The notes under the pieces: generated by a model
Seen by the model: the letters and a program-made list of their open reading frames with translations, nothing else
What the model was told of the DNA's origin: nothing
Databases searched by the model: none
Position numbers and translations under genes: made by a program
Assembly: GCF_016025525.2 (NCBI RefSeq)
Contig: NZ_JACSGR010000010.1
Coordinates: 1-40,894 of the forward strand
Length of the DNA: 40,894 bases
Origin: Eikenella glucosivorans
Lineage (GTDB): Bacteria; Pseudomonadota; Gammaproteobacteria; Burkholderiales; Neisseriaceae
Reading direction: 5' to 3'
In this document: piece by piece, positions 1-6,951 of the stretch
Position numbering within the stretch: the first letter of the stretch is position 1
How the letters are laid out: every line of letters begins with the position of its first letter

Positions 1-8
1 CGGGGCTG

Positions 9-53
9 AAAAACCCCGCTAACAAGACCTTTTGATAAGGTTTGTTAACGGGG
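9..53 (-). terminator. Hairpin with T-tract on the minus strand
   Basis: An imperfect inverted repeat of about 17 bp (arms 14-32 and 37-53) is followed, on the minus strand, by five T residues (9-13). This is the form of an intrinsic terminator reading leftwards. No minus-strand gene ends immediately to its right, so what it terminates is unclear. It could belong to a small unrecognised transcript or act with the gene left of the window. Confidence 0.45.
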
Positions 54-64
54 TGCAATATATA

Positions 65-121
65 AGGCTACCTGAAAACCAGCTCCGCGCGTTTCTGCGA
101 AGCTAAATTTTCAGGTAGCCT
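65..121. repeat. Inverted DUS pair enclosing a copy of the composite repeat
   Basis: Forward DUS at 65-76 and reverse DUS at 110-121. The 33-bp spacer carries the recurring GTTTCTGCGAAGCTAAA motif (91-107) that accompanies DUS elsewhere in the window. Confidence 0.8.
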
Positions 122-190
122 TTTGCGAGCCCACGGCAGCCATCCTTATTGCGATATACCGCTTTTTCAGATAAGCCCAAGGGCAAACTT

Positions 191-904
191 ATGCCAACCC
201 AAGAACCCGACACCCTAAACCTCAACGAAGCCCTTGCCGAAATCCTGCAAGCCCACGGCTATGCCTGCCAAACGCAGGGCGACAAAATCCTGCCCGACTT
301 CGCCGTGCCCGTGCGGTTGGAAACTTGGGCGTTTCCGCGCGAACACGCCAACGGCGTGGTGGTGAGCCGTTTCGATGTCGGCATCACCCTGCCGGACGGG
401 CGCGAACTCTACGAATGCTGCGGCGACATCGGCGAAAATCTGGAAGAAGCCCTCTCGCGTAACCTGCAAAGCTTCTGCACCAACAGCCTGCACGTTTTGC
501 TGGACGCGTTCAATCCCGGCGAAAACCGTTGCCCGCACGAAATCTGGACAGCCCGCAACGGCAAACGTTTCCAAGCCATTTTGGGCGACTGGACCACAAA
601 AAAACCGGCCGAAGACACAGACGGCGGCAATGCGGAAGCAATCGGCAGCATCATTCCCGCAGCATTGGAAAGCACGCTGCAATCCGTTATCTGCAATCAA
701 AAGCTCGAAGCACAATATCATTTAATTCGCTTCTTTTACGCCCAATCGAAAAACAAAACCTTGAACGTGGAATTTATGGCAGACAACCAAGACGATGCCG
801 AAGCGGAAAAACAGCTTGCCCGGCTCCCCTGGCCGCGCAGGGAAGACTATTACAGCGTGCGCCGCTGCATTGTGCTCAAACCCTTGTATGAAGGCCGCTC
901 ATAA
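191..904 (+). CDS. DUF6348-like protein of unknown function
   Basis: Encodes 237 residues with no signal peptide or membrane segment, so probably cytoplasmic. The stretch around residues 75-110 (LPDGRELYECCGDIG, then LEEALSRNL and HVLLDAF) has the look of the DUF6348 family, a group without known function; I assign this from memory with moderate confidence. The ATG at 191 is preferred over an upstream in-frame TTG at 149 because AAGGG lies about 7 bases before it and the N-terminal extension looks non-coding. The gene stands alone between two DUS pairs and converges on the next gene. Confidence 0.7.
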   Translation: MPTQEPDTLNLNEALAEILQAHGYACQTQGDKILPDFAVPVRLETWAFPREHANGVVVSRFDVGITLPDGRELYECCGDIGENLEEALSRNLQSFCTNSLHVLLDAFNPGENRCPHEIWTARNGKRFQAILGDWTTKKPAEDTDGGNAEAIGSIIPAALESTLQSVICNQKLEAQYHLIRFFYAQSKNKTLNVEFMADNQDDAEAEKQLARLPWPRREDYYSVRRCIVLKPLYEGRS

Positions 905-930
905 GCCGCCTATCGTGTTGCCATAAATAA

Positions 931-957
931 AGGCTACCTGAAAAATTCAGGTAGCCT
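931..957. terminator. Bidirectional DUS-hairpin terminator
   Basis: Two DUS copies face each other (931-942 and 946-957) with a 3-base loop and a T-run after the stem in both directions. It lies between two convergent genes, the usual position of DUS-pair terminators in Neisseriaceae. Confidence 0.85.
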
Positions 958-984
958 TTTCATCCATTCAGCACTTAAAGCGGC

Positions 985-1680
985 TTATTCCTCGCCGGCA
1001 AAAGCCAGCAGCAGGCGCAAGAGGCCGGTGAAGATGTTGTAGATGGCCACGAACAGCGTGAGCGCGGCACTGATGTGGCTGTCTTCGCCGCCTTCAATCA
1101 GCACGCGCACCTGCCACATAATCAACACGGAGCTCACCATCACAAACAGGCCGGATACCGCCAGCGATAGTGCCGGAATGTTCAGGAAGAAGCTGGCCAC
1201 CATGGCGATCATCGCCACCACGAAACCCACGGATACAAAGCGCGCAATGCTGTTGGTTTCGAAAGTGGCCGATTTGGCCATTGCCGCCATGCTCAGGAAC
1301 ACAGCCGCGGTCATCACAGCGGCAATGCCGACCAGCTCGATACCGTTGGACAAAGCCAGGCTGTAGTTCAAAATCGGGCCGAGCGTGAAGCCCAGGCCGA
1401 AAGTGAGCACCATCAGGAGCGCGGCGCCCACGTTGCTGTAGCGGTTTTTCTCAATCAGAAAGCTCATGCCGTAGAAGAAGGCGAAGAAAATGCCGATTGC
1501 AATCCAGCGGTTGCCGGTGAAGCTAAACAGGCTCAGGCCGGTAGACATGGCCAGAAACGCGCCGGCGGCGGCGGGCAGGAAAGACAAACCGAGCAGGCCG
1601 TAGGTTTTGCGCAAAACGGTATTCTGCGACACAGCGCTGCGGCCGACGTCGGTGTAATCGTAAACGTTATTCGGTTGCAT
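985..1680 (-). CDS. Bax inhibitor-1/YccA family inner-membrane protein
   Basis: Encodes 231 residues. After a short hydrophilic N-terminus (MQPNNVYDYTDVGR) the protein is almost entirely hydrophobic, with about seven membrane segments, the layout of the Bax inhibitor-1 family (YccA, YbhL, YetJ). Members are inner-membrane proteins; some act as pH-sensitive calcium leak channels, and E. coli YccA modulates the FtsH protease. The start at 1680 is fixed by a strong AGGAG ribosome binding site and by the family-typical N-terminus. A longer frame reaching 1908 exists but lacks these. The substrate or partner here cannot be told from sequence. Confidence 0.85.
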   Translation of the reverse strand: MQPNNVYDYTDVGRSAVSQNTVLRKTYGLLGLSFLPAAAGAFLAMSTGLSLFSFTGNRWIAIGIFFAFFYGMSFLIEKNRYSNVGAALLMVLTFGLGFTLGPILNYSLALSNGIELVGIAAVMTAAVFLSMAAMAKSATFETNSIARFVSVGFVVAMIAMVASFFLNIPALSLAVSGLFVMVSSVLIMWQVRVLIEGGEDSHISAALTLFVAIYNIFTGLLRLLLAFAGEE

Positions 1681-1933
1681 CGAAAACTCCTCTTGATTAG
1701 CAAATAATGAAACAAACGAGCGCGGATTGTAACAGCAATTTCGCCCTTTGCGCGAAATATAAGCGCCTGCAAAACAAATTGTTGGCAGCCCAGCTCCTCC
1801 GCCATGCCGGCAATATGGGGCAGCACTGCCCGTTTGCAATGCCGCCGAATGTTGCCTTAGGTAAAGGCGTGCCGCCGCCCGATTGTTCGCATCCGCTATA
1901 TAATTCACATTTATTTACCTCGCGAGAACCGCC

Positions 1934-2749
1934 ATGCCCGCCCCCCGCTACGCCGTATTCGGCAACCCCGTCGCCCACAGCCGCTCGCCCGGCATCCACC
2001 AAATGTTTGCCGCGCAGGAAGGCACCGCCATCGAGTATGAACGCATTTTGGCCGAACCCGGCCGTTTTGCCGAAAGCGCCGCCGCCTTTTTCGCCGCGGG
2101 CGGGCTGGGCGCCAATGTAACCGTGCCGTTCAAAACCGACGCCTGCGCCTGGGCCGACAGCCTTTCCGCACGCGCCCGCGCCGCCGGCGCCGCCAACACG
2201 CTGATCAAACAGCCCAACGGCCAAATCCATGCCGACAACACCGACGGCCTCGGCCTGGTGGCCGATATCCGCCGCCATTTTCAGGTAGCCTTAGCCGGCA
2301 AACGCATCCTGCTCATCGGCGCCGGCGGTGCGGCACGCGGCGTCATCCTGCCGCTGCTCGAGTGCCGTCCCGCCTCCCTCACCATCGCCAACCGCACTGC
2401 AGCCAAAGCCCGCGAGCTGGCCGAAGCGTTCGGCGCCTCTGCCGCCGAGTTTGCCGAACTACCCGCCGCCGGTTTCGACATCGCCGTCAACGCCACCTCC
2501 GGCAGCCTCAGCGGCCAAGTGCCTGCCATTGCCGCCAAGGTGTTCGCCCAATGCGAGCTCGCCTACGACATGGCCTACGGCCGCGAACCCACCGCCTTCA
2601 TGCGCTTCGCACAAAACGCCGGCGCACAACGCACTGCCGACGGCCTGGGCATGCTGGTGGAGCAGGCCGCCGAATCCTACCGCCTCTGGCGCGGCTTTTC
2701 GCCCGACACCGCCCCCGTGCTCTCCGCCCTACGCGCCGGAGTAATCTAA
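1934..2749 (+). CDS. aroE: Shikimate dehydrogenase
   Basis: Encodes 271 residues, the usual length for AroE, which reduces 3-dehydroshikimate to shikimate with NADPH in the cytoplasm. Visible signatures are the substrate-binding SRSP (residues 16-19), NVTVPFK with catalytic Lys67, DNTDG with catalytic Asp104, and the nucleotide-binding GAGGAARG (129-136). A DUS copy (2280-2291) lies inside the gene and encodes FQVA at residues 116-119, in the linker just before the NADPH domain. The ribosome binding site is weak. With pheA in the same window this serves aromatic amino acid synthesis, but the two are not in one operon. Confidence 0.96.
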   Translation: MPAPRYAVFGNPVAHSRSPGIHQMFAAQEGTAIEYERILAEPGRFAESAAAFFAAGGLGANVTVPFKTDACAWADSLSARARAAGAANTLIKQPNGQIHADNTDGLGLVADIRRHFQVALAGKRILLIGAGGAARGVILPLLECRPASLTIANRTAAKARELAEAFGASAAEFAELPAAGFDIAVNATSGSLSGQVPAIAAKVFAQCELAYDMAYGREPTAFMRFAQNAGAQRTADGLGMLVEQAAESYRLWRGFSPDTAPVLSALRAGVI

Positions 2750-2762
2750 CTTCGCCGTCCAA

Positions 2763-2833
2763 AGGCTACCTGAAACGTAGCCCAGCGGAATTTTTACCAA
2801 ATCAAAACCGCAGCACTATTTTTCAGGTAGCCT
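2763..2833. repeat. Inverted DUS pair after aroE
   Basis: Forward DUS at 2763-2774 and reverse DUS at 2822-2833, separated by 47 bp. It could form a weak terminator for aroE, though the loop is long. Confidence 0.7.
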
Positions 2834-2860
2834 CACAATAAAAAACACCAACTTCCTAAA

Positions 2861-3156
2861 ATATTTGGCGTAAACGGTCGGGCTTCGCTCCTTTCTGCTG
2901 GCGCAGCCGAACGGAGCACGGTTTTTCGGGAAACAAGGGCACGCCCTGTTCGAAGCGGCGAGGCCGCAAGTTCGGGCACGCCCGAAAAACCGCGCGGAGT
3001 GGGGAAAGTTTGGCGAAGCCAAACCTGTGCCCGCAGTCGCCTTTCTTTGCTTCCTTCCTTTGGCGAAACAAAGAAAGGAAGTGCCCGCACCGGCATGAGG
3101 CACAAAGGTGAGCAGGGTGCGAATGGTAAAGGTTAGCTAAAATCCGGCAAACCGCC
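2861..3156. repeat. Dispersed 295-bp structured repeat, copy 1
   Basis: This block is closely similar, in the same orientation, to 12173-12466. It contains internal inverted repeats: a GGTTTTTCGGG arm near 2921 with its complement near 2985, and a TTTCTTTGC/GCAAAGAAA type hairpin near 3046-3078. Several short overlapping reading frames cross it on both strands, but none has a convincing start or codon pattern. Near its right end it carries AGGTTAGCTAAA, which looks like a decayed DUS; copy 2 has an intact DUS there. The stretch from 2750 to 3242 holds no gene I can support. Confidence 0.85.
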
Positions 3157-3219
3157 AAAACTCACTCCCTTAAAACAACACAGGCTGCCAGAAACTTTTC
3201 AGGTAGCCTGAAAATCCTT

Positions 3220-3225
3220 TATAAT
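3220..3225 (+). promoter_or_regulatory. Candidate -10 element for queF
   Basis: A perfect TATAAT hexamer lies about 18 bases before the riboswitch. The matching -35 position falls inside a reverse DUS (3198-3209) and is poor (TTTCAG), so the promoter is only a candidate. Confidence 0.5.
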
Positions 3226-3242
3226 CCGCCCCTTTTTCCACC

Positions 3243-3279
3243 CGCGGTTCGCAACCCTCCCGCGTTACCAAAACTAGGA
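3243..3279 (+). promoter_or_regulatory. preQ1-I riboswitch ahead of queF
   Basis: P1 is CGCGG (3243-3247) paired with CCGCG (3260-3264), enclosing the 12-base loop TTCGCAACCCTC. It is followed by a short linker and the A-rich tail AAAACTAGGA. This matches the preQ1 class I consensus. The loop CCU can pair with the tail AGG to form the H-type pseudoknot, which would bury the AGGA ribosome binding site (3276-3279) 6 bases before the ATG. It therefore most likely represses translation when preQ1 is bound. preQ1-I switches before queF and COG1738 genes are known in Neisseria. Confidence 0.9.
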
Positions 3280-3285
3280 TTCATC

Positions 3286-3756
3286 ATGAGAAACCAAGCA
3301 GAGCTCGGCAGCCTCACCCTGCTGGGCAGCCAGAAAACCGAATACAAAACCACCTACGCCCCCGAAGTGCTCGAAACCTTCGACAACAAACACCCCGGCA
3401 ACGACTACTTCGTCAAATTCGTCTGCCCCGAATTCACTAGCCTCTGCCCCATCACCGGCCAGCCCGATTTCGCCACCATCATCATCCGATACATCCCCGA
3501 CATCAAAATGGTGGAAAGCAAATCGCTCAAACTCTACCTCTTCAGCTTCCGCAACCACGGCGACTTTCACGAAGACTGCATCAACATCATCATGAAAGAC
3601 CTCATCAAACTGATGAACCCGCGCTACATCGAAGTGTTCGGCGAATTCACCCCTCGCGGCGGCATCGCCATCCACCCCTTTGCCAACTGGGGCCGCCCCG
3701 GCACAGCGTTCGAGCAAATGGCACGCGAGCGACTGCTAAAACACGATATGCAGTGA
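3286..3756 (+). CDS. queF: NADPH-dependent preQ0 reductase (7-cyano-7-deazaguanine reductase)
   Basis: Encodes 156 residues, matching the short (type I, B. subtilis-like) QueF. It reduces preQ0 to preQ1, the last free-base step before insertion of the queuosine precursor into tRNA. The catalytic Cys54 lies in TSLCPITGQPD, with Asp61 nearby. The QueF motif ESKSLKLY (77-84) and the substrate-binding HGDFHE (91-96) are intact. The upstream preQ1 riboswitch gives end-product control and confirms the start. Queuosine synthesis genes queC, queD and queE are not in this window. Confidence 0.96.
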   Translation: MRNQAELGSLTLLGSQKTEYKTTYAPEVLETFDNKHPGNDYFVKFVCPEFTSLCPITGQPDFATIIIRYIPDIKMVESKSLKLYLFSFRNHGDFHEDCINIIMKDLIKLMNPRYIEVFGEFTPRGGIAIHPFANWGRPGTAFEQMARERLLKHDMQ

Positions 3757-3778
3757 GCCGGCAGGCTACCTGAAAACC

Positions 3779-4039
3779 ATGCCGCTTGCTGAAATCAAAA
3801 ACCATGCCACCTCCCTTCCCCCGCTGGATAACACTATACTGGCTGCCGAAATCCGCCGGCTGAAACAGCACGGCGCATCCTTGCTGTCCTGCATTGCCTT
3901 TGTGCAAGCCAACCGCCGCATCAGTTTGAGCGAAGCCAAACGGCTCACCCTCTCCCTGCCTGCGTTCAGCACGAAAGAGAAAGCCGCTTTTGAACAAGCC
4001 TGCCAAATCATGCAGGCAGAATTCGAGCAGGAAACATAG
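3779..4039 (+). CDS. Small hypothetical protein
   Basis: Encodes 86 residues, predicted soluble and mostly helical, with no signal peptide. I do not recognise a family. The ATG sits only 4 bases after a forward DUS (3763-3774), and apart from the DUS there is no clear ribosome binding site. It lies 22 bp after the queF stop and could be read through from queF, which would place it under the same riboswitch. A reverse DUS (4051-4062) closes the unit. GC content resembles the housekeeping genes around it. Confidence 0.6.
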   Translation: MPLAEIKNHATSLPPLDNTILAAEIRRLKQHGASLLSCIAFVQANRRISLSEAKRLTLSLPAFSTKEKAAFEQACQIMQAEFEQET

Positions 4040-4149
4040 CGGCAATATTTTTCAGGTAGCCTCTACTGGTTTGCCAGCCTCACTTTTTCCTTTGACACCA
4101 GTGGCAAAATTAAATTATCTACCACACTAATTAAGAAAAATTTAGCATA

Positions 4150-4593
4150 ATGAACCAATTTATCCGTTTCCGGCAAATTATTAACGATTATGACTTACTG
4201 GAATGGGAAATTATCGCATCAAATCACCAGTCCACATTCCGCACTAAGATTTATACTGGAAAAGAGAACTGTATATCCATCTTGAACGATCTCCGTGATT
4301 TGAGTAAACAGCTTGATGGAATCTACGATTTACGATTAGGTGGTTTAGGGGAAGAGTATGCAGGAGGAGCTTTCACTGCACGATTACACTTTTCAGAAAA
4401 CCATCATAGTAGATTATTTATTAAAGTATATTTAGAAACTGAATATTTTAAGTTTAAATCCAGAATGGTTAGCAGCATGGCAACAATGTATTTTGTAACA
4501 GAGCCGATTTTATTCGATACTTTCATCACCCAATTTTCCGGCATACTAAATGAAACCCGTGAGGATGCAATATTACCTTGCATTAAATTTTAA
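4150..4593 (+). CDS. Hypothetical protein on an AT-rich, probably transferred segment
   Basis: Encodes 147 residues (starts MNQFIRFRQIINDYDLLEW), no signal peptide, mixed alpha/beta, mildly acidic. Base composition from about 4080 to 4640 is strikingly AT-rich compared with the neighbours, codon use differs, and the segment has no DUS inside. This suggests recent acquisition. I do not recognise the family. Small orphan proteins of this size and composition are often toxin-immunity genes, but nothing in the sequence proves that. The gene separates queF from the second riboswitch gene. Confidence 0.65.
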   Translation: MNQFIRFRQIINDYDLLEWEIIASNHQSTFRTKIYTGKENCISILNDLRDLSKQLDGIYDLRLGGLGEEYAGGAFTARLHFSENHHSRLFIKVYLETEYFKFKSRMVSSMATMYFVTEPILFDTFITQFSGILNETREDAILPCIKF

Positions 4594-4655
4594 GCCTATT
4601 AATATTAATTAATCATATAATTTTAAAATCGATATTTTTTAGCCAGTTCCCCCCA

Positions 4656-4706
4656 GCGCGGTTCGCAACCCTCCCGCGCAGATTTCCATCTAAACCAAAA
4701 CTAAGG
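4656..4706 (+). promoter_or_regulatory. preQ1-I riboswitch with an extra hairpin, ahead of the queuosine precursor transporter
   Basis: P1 is GCGCGG (4656-4661) with CCGCGC (4674-4679), and the 12-base loop is identical to that of the queF riboswitch. Unlike the queF copy, a small self-complementary element (AGAT, loop TTCC, ATCT; 4680-4691) lies between P1 and the A-rich tail AAACCAAAACTAAGGA. The tail AAGGA is both the pseudoknot partner and the ribosome binding site, 6 bases before the ATG at 4713. Confidence 0.88.
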
Positions 4707-4712
4707 ACCATC

Positions 4713-5432
4713 ATGCAAAACTACGTTTTTACCCCCGCCCAACAGCGCCAAGCCCTGATCTGGCTCACCCTCTTCCACATCCTCGTAATTGCCGCCAGCA
4801 ACTACCTCGTGCAATTCCCCTTCACCGTTACCCTGCCCAACGGCTTCGAAGTGCATTCCACCTGGGGCGCCCTCACCTTCCCCTTCATCTTCCTCGCCAC
4901 CGACCTCACCGTGCGCATCTTCGGCCAACGACTCGCCCGGCGAATCATCTTCCTCGTCATGTTTCCCTCCCTGCTCGTGTCCTACGCCTTCTCCGTGCTG
5001 TTTCAAGAAGGCGCGTGGACAGGCTGGAGCGCCCTCGCCGTATTCGTGATGCCCGTGTTCCGCATCGCCCTGGCCAGCTTCTCCGCCTACGCCGTCGGCC
5101 AAATCCTCGATATTTTCGTGTTCAACCGCCTGCGCCAGCTCAAATCCTGGTGGATTGCCCCCACCGCCTCCACCTTTGCCGGCAACGCCGTCGACACCCT
5201 GCTCTTCTTCTCCATCGCCTTCGCCGCCAGCGCCGACGCCTTCATGGCCGCCAACTGGCCGCACATCGCCTTTGTCGATTACCTGTTCAAACTCGTCATC
5301 TGCACCCTCTTCTTCCTGCCCGCCTACGGCCTCATCCTCAACATCCTCACCCGCAAACTCACCACCCTGCACCAGCCGCTGGAAATCGAAGCCGCAGCCC
5401 CGCAGCCTGAAACCGCCAGTCAATCCAATTAA
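4713..5432 (+). CDS. yhhQ: Queuosine precursor transporter (YhhQ/QPTR, COG1738)
   Basis: Encodes 239 residues with about six hydrophobic membrane segments. It belongs to the vitamin-uptake-transporter-like COG1738 family, whose E. coli member YhhQ imports preQ0 and preQ1. The family motif TFPFIFLATDLTVRIFG (residues about 50-66) and the later ASTFAGNAVDTLLFF are visible. The preQ1 riboswitch directly upstream independently supports the function and the start codon. Together with queF it lets the cell salvage and reduce queuosine precursors, with both steps shut off by preQ1. Confidence 0.93.
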   Translation: MQNYVFTPAQQRQALIWLTLFHILVIAASNYLVQFPFTVTLPNGFEVHSTWGALTFPFIFLATDLTVRIFGQRLARRIIFLVMFPSLLVSYAFSVLFQEGAWTGWSALAVFVMPVFRIALASFSAYAVGQILDIFVFNRLRQLKSWWIAPTASTFAGNAVDTLLFFSIAFAASADAFMAANWPHIAFVDYLFKLVICTLFFLPAYGLILNILTRKLTTLHQPLEIEAAAPQPETASQSN

Positions 5433-5435
5433 ATT

Positions 5436-5471
5436 TTCAGGTAGCCCTTGCCCGCGCAAAGGCTACCTGAA
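5436..5471. terminator. Inverted DUS pair (one arm imperfect)
   Basis: Reverse DUS with a last-base change at 5436-5447 faces a forward DUS at 5460-5471, with a 12-base loop. Probable terminator for the transporter gene. Confidence 0.6.
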
Positions 5472-5493
5472 AACCATCTGCCCAAAGAGCAAC

Positions 5494-6120
5494 ATGAGTA
5501 AAAACAAACGAAAAACCCAATTCGCCCCTACCCAGGCCAATCCGCTCGACACCCTCTGCCGGCGCCCGCCCGATCTCCCCGCCCTGCAAGCCTACCTCGC
5601 CGAGCTCAAAGCCCAAGCCCAACACATCAGCGGCAGCAGCAACGACTACCCCGCCCGATCCATCAACGCCGCCGTGTGGATAGACGGCTACCAGCTCGTC
5701 CACACCGCCCGCGCCCTTGCCAACTGGCTGGAACAGCAGCGGCTCTACGACCTTTGGCCGCAAGCCCTCGAATGTTGGCGGCTCGCCGCCTTCGCCGTGG
5801 TGTCCCACTACCGTGCCGAAATCGGCCCCCTCATGCACGCCATGATGCGGCTGCAAAAACGGCGTGGCAACACCCAATCCGTGCAGGAAATGTGCCGCGC
5901 CATACTCGCCGATTTCAGTATCATCTTAGAGGATGCCGAAGCACTGCTCACCGACGGCCGCACCGAACCCACCGACTATCAGGAAGACAGCGAACTGGCC
6001 GCCATCGCCTACCTCGACCTCGCCGCCCGCCACCTCGCCGCCCACGGCGACAGCCAAGCACAAGCCATCCGCCAGCGCCTCAAACAACTGCCGCCATATT
6101 GGCAAAGCCTCAAGCTGTAG
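5494..6120 (+). CDS. Hypothetical cytoplasmic protein
   Basis: Encodes 208 residues (starts MSKNKRKTQFAPTQ), rich in Ala, Leu and Gln, predicted largely helical and without membrane segments. I do not recognise the family. The start is chosen at 5494 because AAAGAGC lies just upstream. The same frame runs open leftwards through the transporter gene, but that extension is a shadow of it. A DUS lies 22 bases before the start and another between this gene and the next, 31 bp away, so the two may be co-transcribed. Confidence 0.7.
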   Translation: MSKNKRKTQFAPTQANPLDTLCRRPPDLPALQAYLAELKAQAQHISGSSNDYPARSINAAVWIDGYQLVHTARALANWLEQQRLYDLWPQALECWRLAAFAVVSHYRAEIGPLMHAMMRLQKRRGNTQSVQEMCRAILADFSIILEDAEALLTDGRTEPTDYQEDSELAAIAYLDLAARHLAAHGDSQAQAIRQRLKQLPPYWQSLKL

Positions 6121-6151
6121 CCCCAATTCAAAGGCTACCTGAAAACCACCC

Positions 6152-6823
6152 ATGCCCCTCCTCCCCCACACCCTCGCCAACGGCCAAACCATCCAGCTCC
6201 ACCTCAGCCGCCGCGCCAAGAAAAACATCATCCTGCGCGCCCACAGCGCAAGCAGCCTGCGCCTCAGTATTCCACCGCAGCTCAGCCTGCCCGAGCTGCG
6301 TCGCTGGCTGCAACACAACGAAGCCGCCTTGCAGCAAATGCTCGCCCGAGCCCCCGCGCCCGCCGCCCCCGGTTGCATCTGGCTCCACGGCCGGCCGCAC
6401 CAGCTGGGCAGCCACACCCAACCCACCATCCAAATCCAGCCCGGCCGCATCCTCCTGCCCCCGGCCGAATGGCCGCAACAGCAAGCCCAACTGCGCCGCC
6501 ACCTGCTGCCCCTGGCCGAAGCCTACCTCCTCCCCCGCCTCGCCGCCCACGCCGAGCGGCTGCAACTCATCCCCGAACACAGCGCCCTCTCCCGAGCCAA
6601 AAGCTTTTGGGGCGTGTGCCACCGGCGCAGCATCCGCCTCAACTGGCGGCTCGTCGGCGCACCCGCATACGTGGCCGACTACGTGGGCGTGCACGAACTC
6701 TGCCACCTGCGCCACCCCAACCACAGCCCCGCCTTCTGGGCGCTGGTCGAACAGCACACCCCGCACCGCAGCGCCGCCTCCGCCTGGCTCAAACAGCACG
6801 GCCGCGAACTGTTCGTCCTCTAG
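6152..6823 (+). CDS. YgjP-like (SprT/WLM type) zinc metallopeptidase
   Basis: Encodes 223 residues. The C-terminal third carries HELCHL, then HPNHSPAFW, which together make the HExxH plus downstream His pattern of the YgjP/DUF45 metallopeptidase family. Upstream residues SFWGVCHRRSIRLNWRL are also typical. No signal peptide, so cytoplasmic. Substrates of this family in bacteria are largely unknown. The start follows a forward DUS (6132-6143) by 8 bases. A DUS-pair terminator follows the stop, so the preceding hypothetical gene and this one form a short unit. Confidence 0.88.
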   Translation: MPLLPHTLANGQTIQLHLSRRAKKNIILRAHSASSLRLSIPPQLSLPELRRWLQHNEAALQQMLARAPAPAAPGCIWLHGRPHQLGSHTQPTIQIQPGRILLPPAEWPQQQAQLRRHLLPLAEAYLLPRLAAHAERLQLIPEHSALSRAKSFWGVCHRRSIRLNWRLVGAPAYVADYVGVHELCHLRHPNHSPAFWALVEQHTPHRSAASAWLKQHGRELFVL

Positions 6824-6845
6824 CCGCCGTGCCCGCCCAAGCAAA

Positions 6846-6884
6846 AGGCTACCTGAAAACCCGTCGGGTATTTTCAGGTAGCCT
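6846..6884. terminator. DUS-pair terminator
   Basis: Forward DUS 6846-6857 and reverse DUS 6873-6884 with a 15-base loop and T residues after the stem. It lies between the convergent metallopeptidase gene and the flavodoxin-like gene. An additional reverse DUS lies at 6936-6947. Confidence 0.8.
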
Positions 6885-6951
6885 TTATATCTCGCAGATG
6901 TAAAAATGTTTCTTACCAATTAATCCGCTATATTTTTCAGGTAGCCTTTGG

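Noticed and set aside
65..957. CRISPR-like regular repeats suggested by the many DUS copies
   Set aside because: Spacing is irregular, orientation alternates, and the unit is the known uptake sequence. No cas genes or true arrays were seen in the window.
2816..3158. Three overlapping minus-strand frames of 90-100 codons
   Set aside because: They lie in the 295-bp repeat, start in different frames without ribosome binding sites and follow the repeat's structure rather than a protein pattern. The same applies to frames at 12127-12464.
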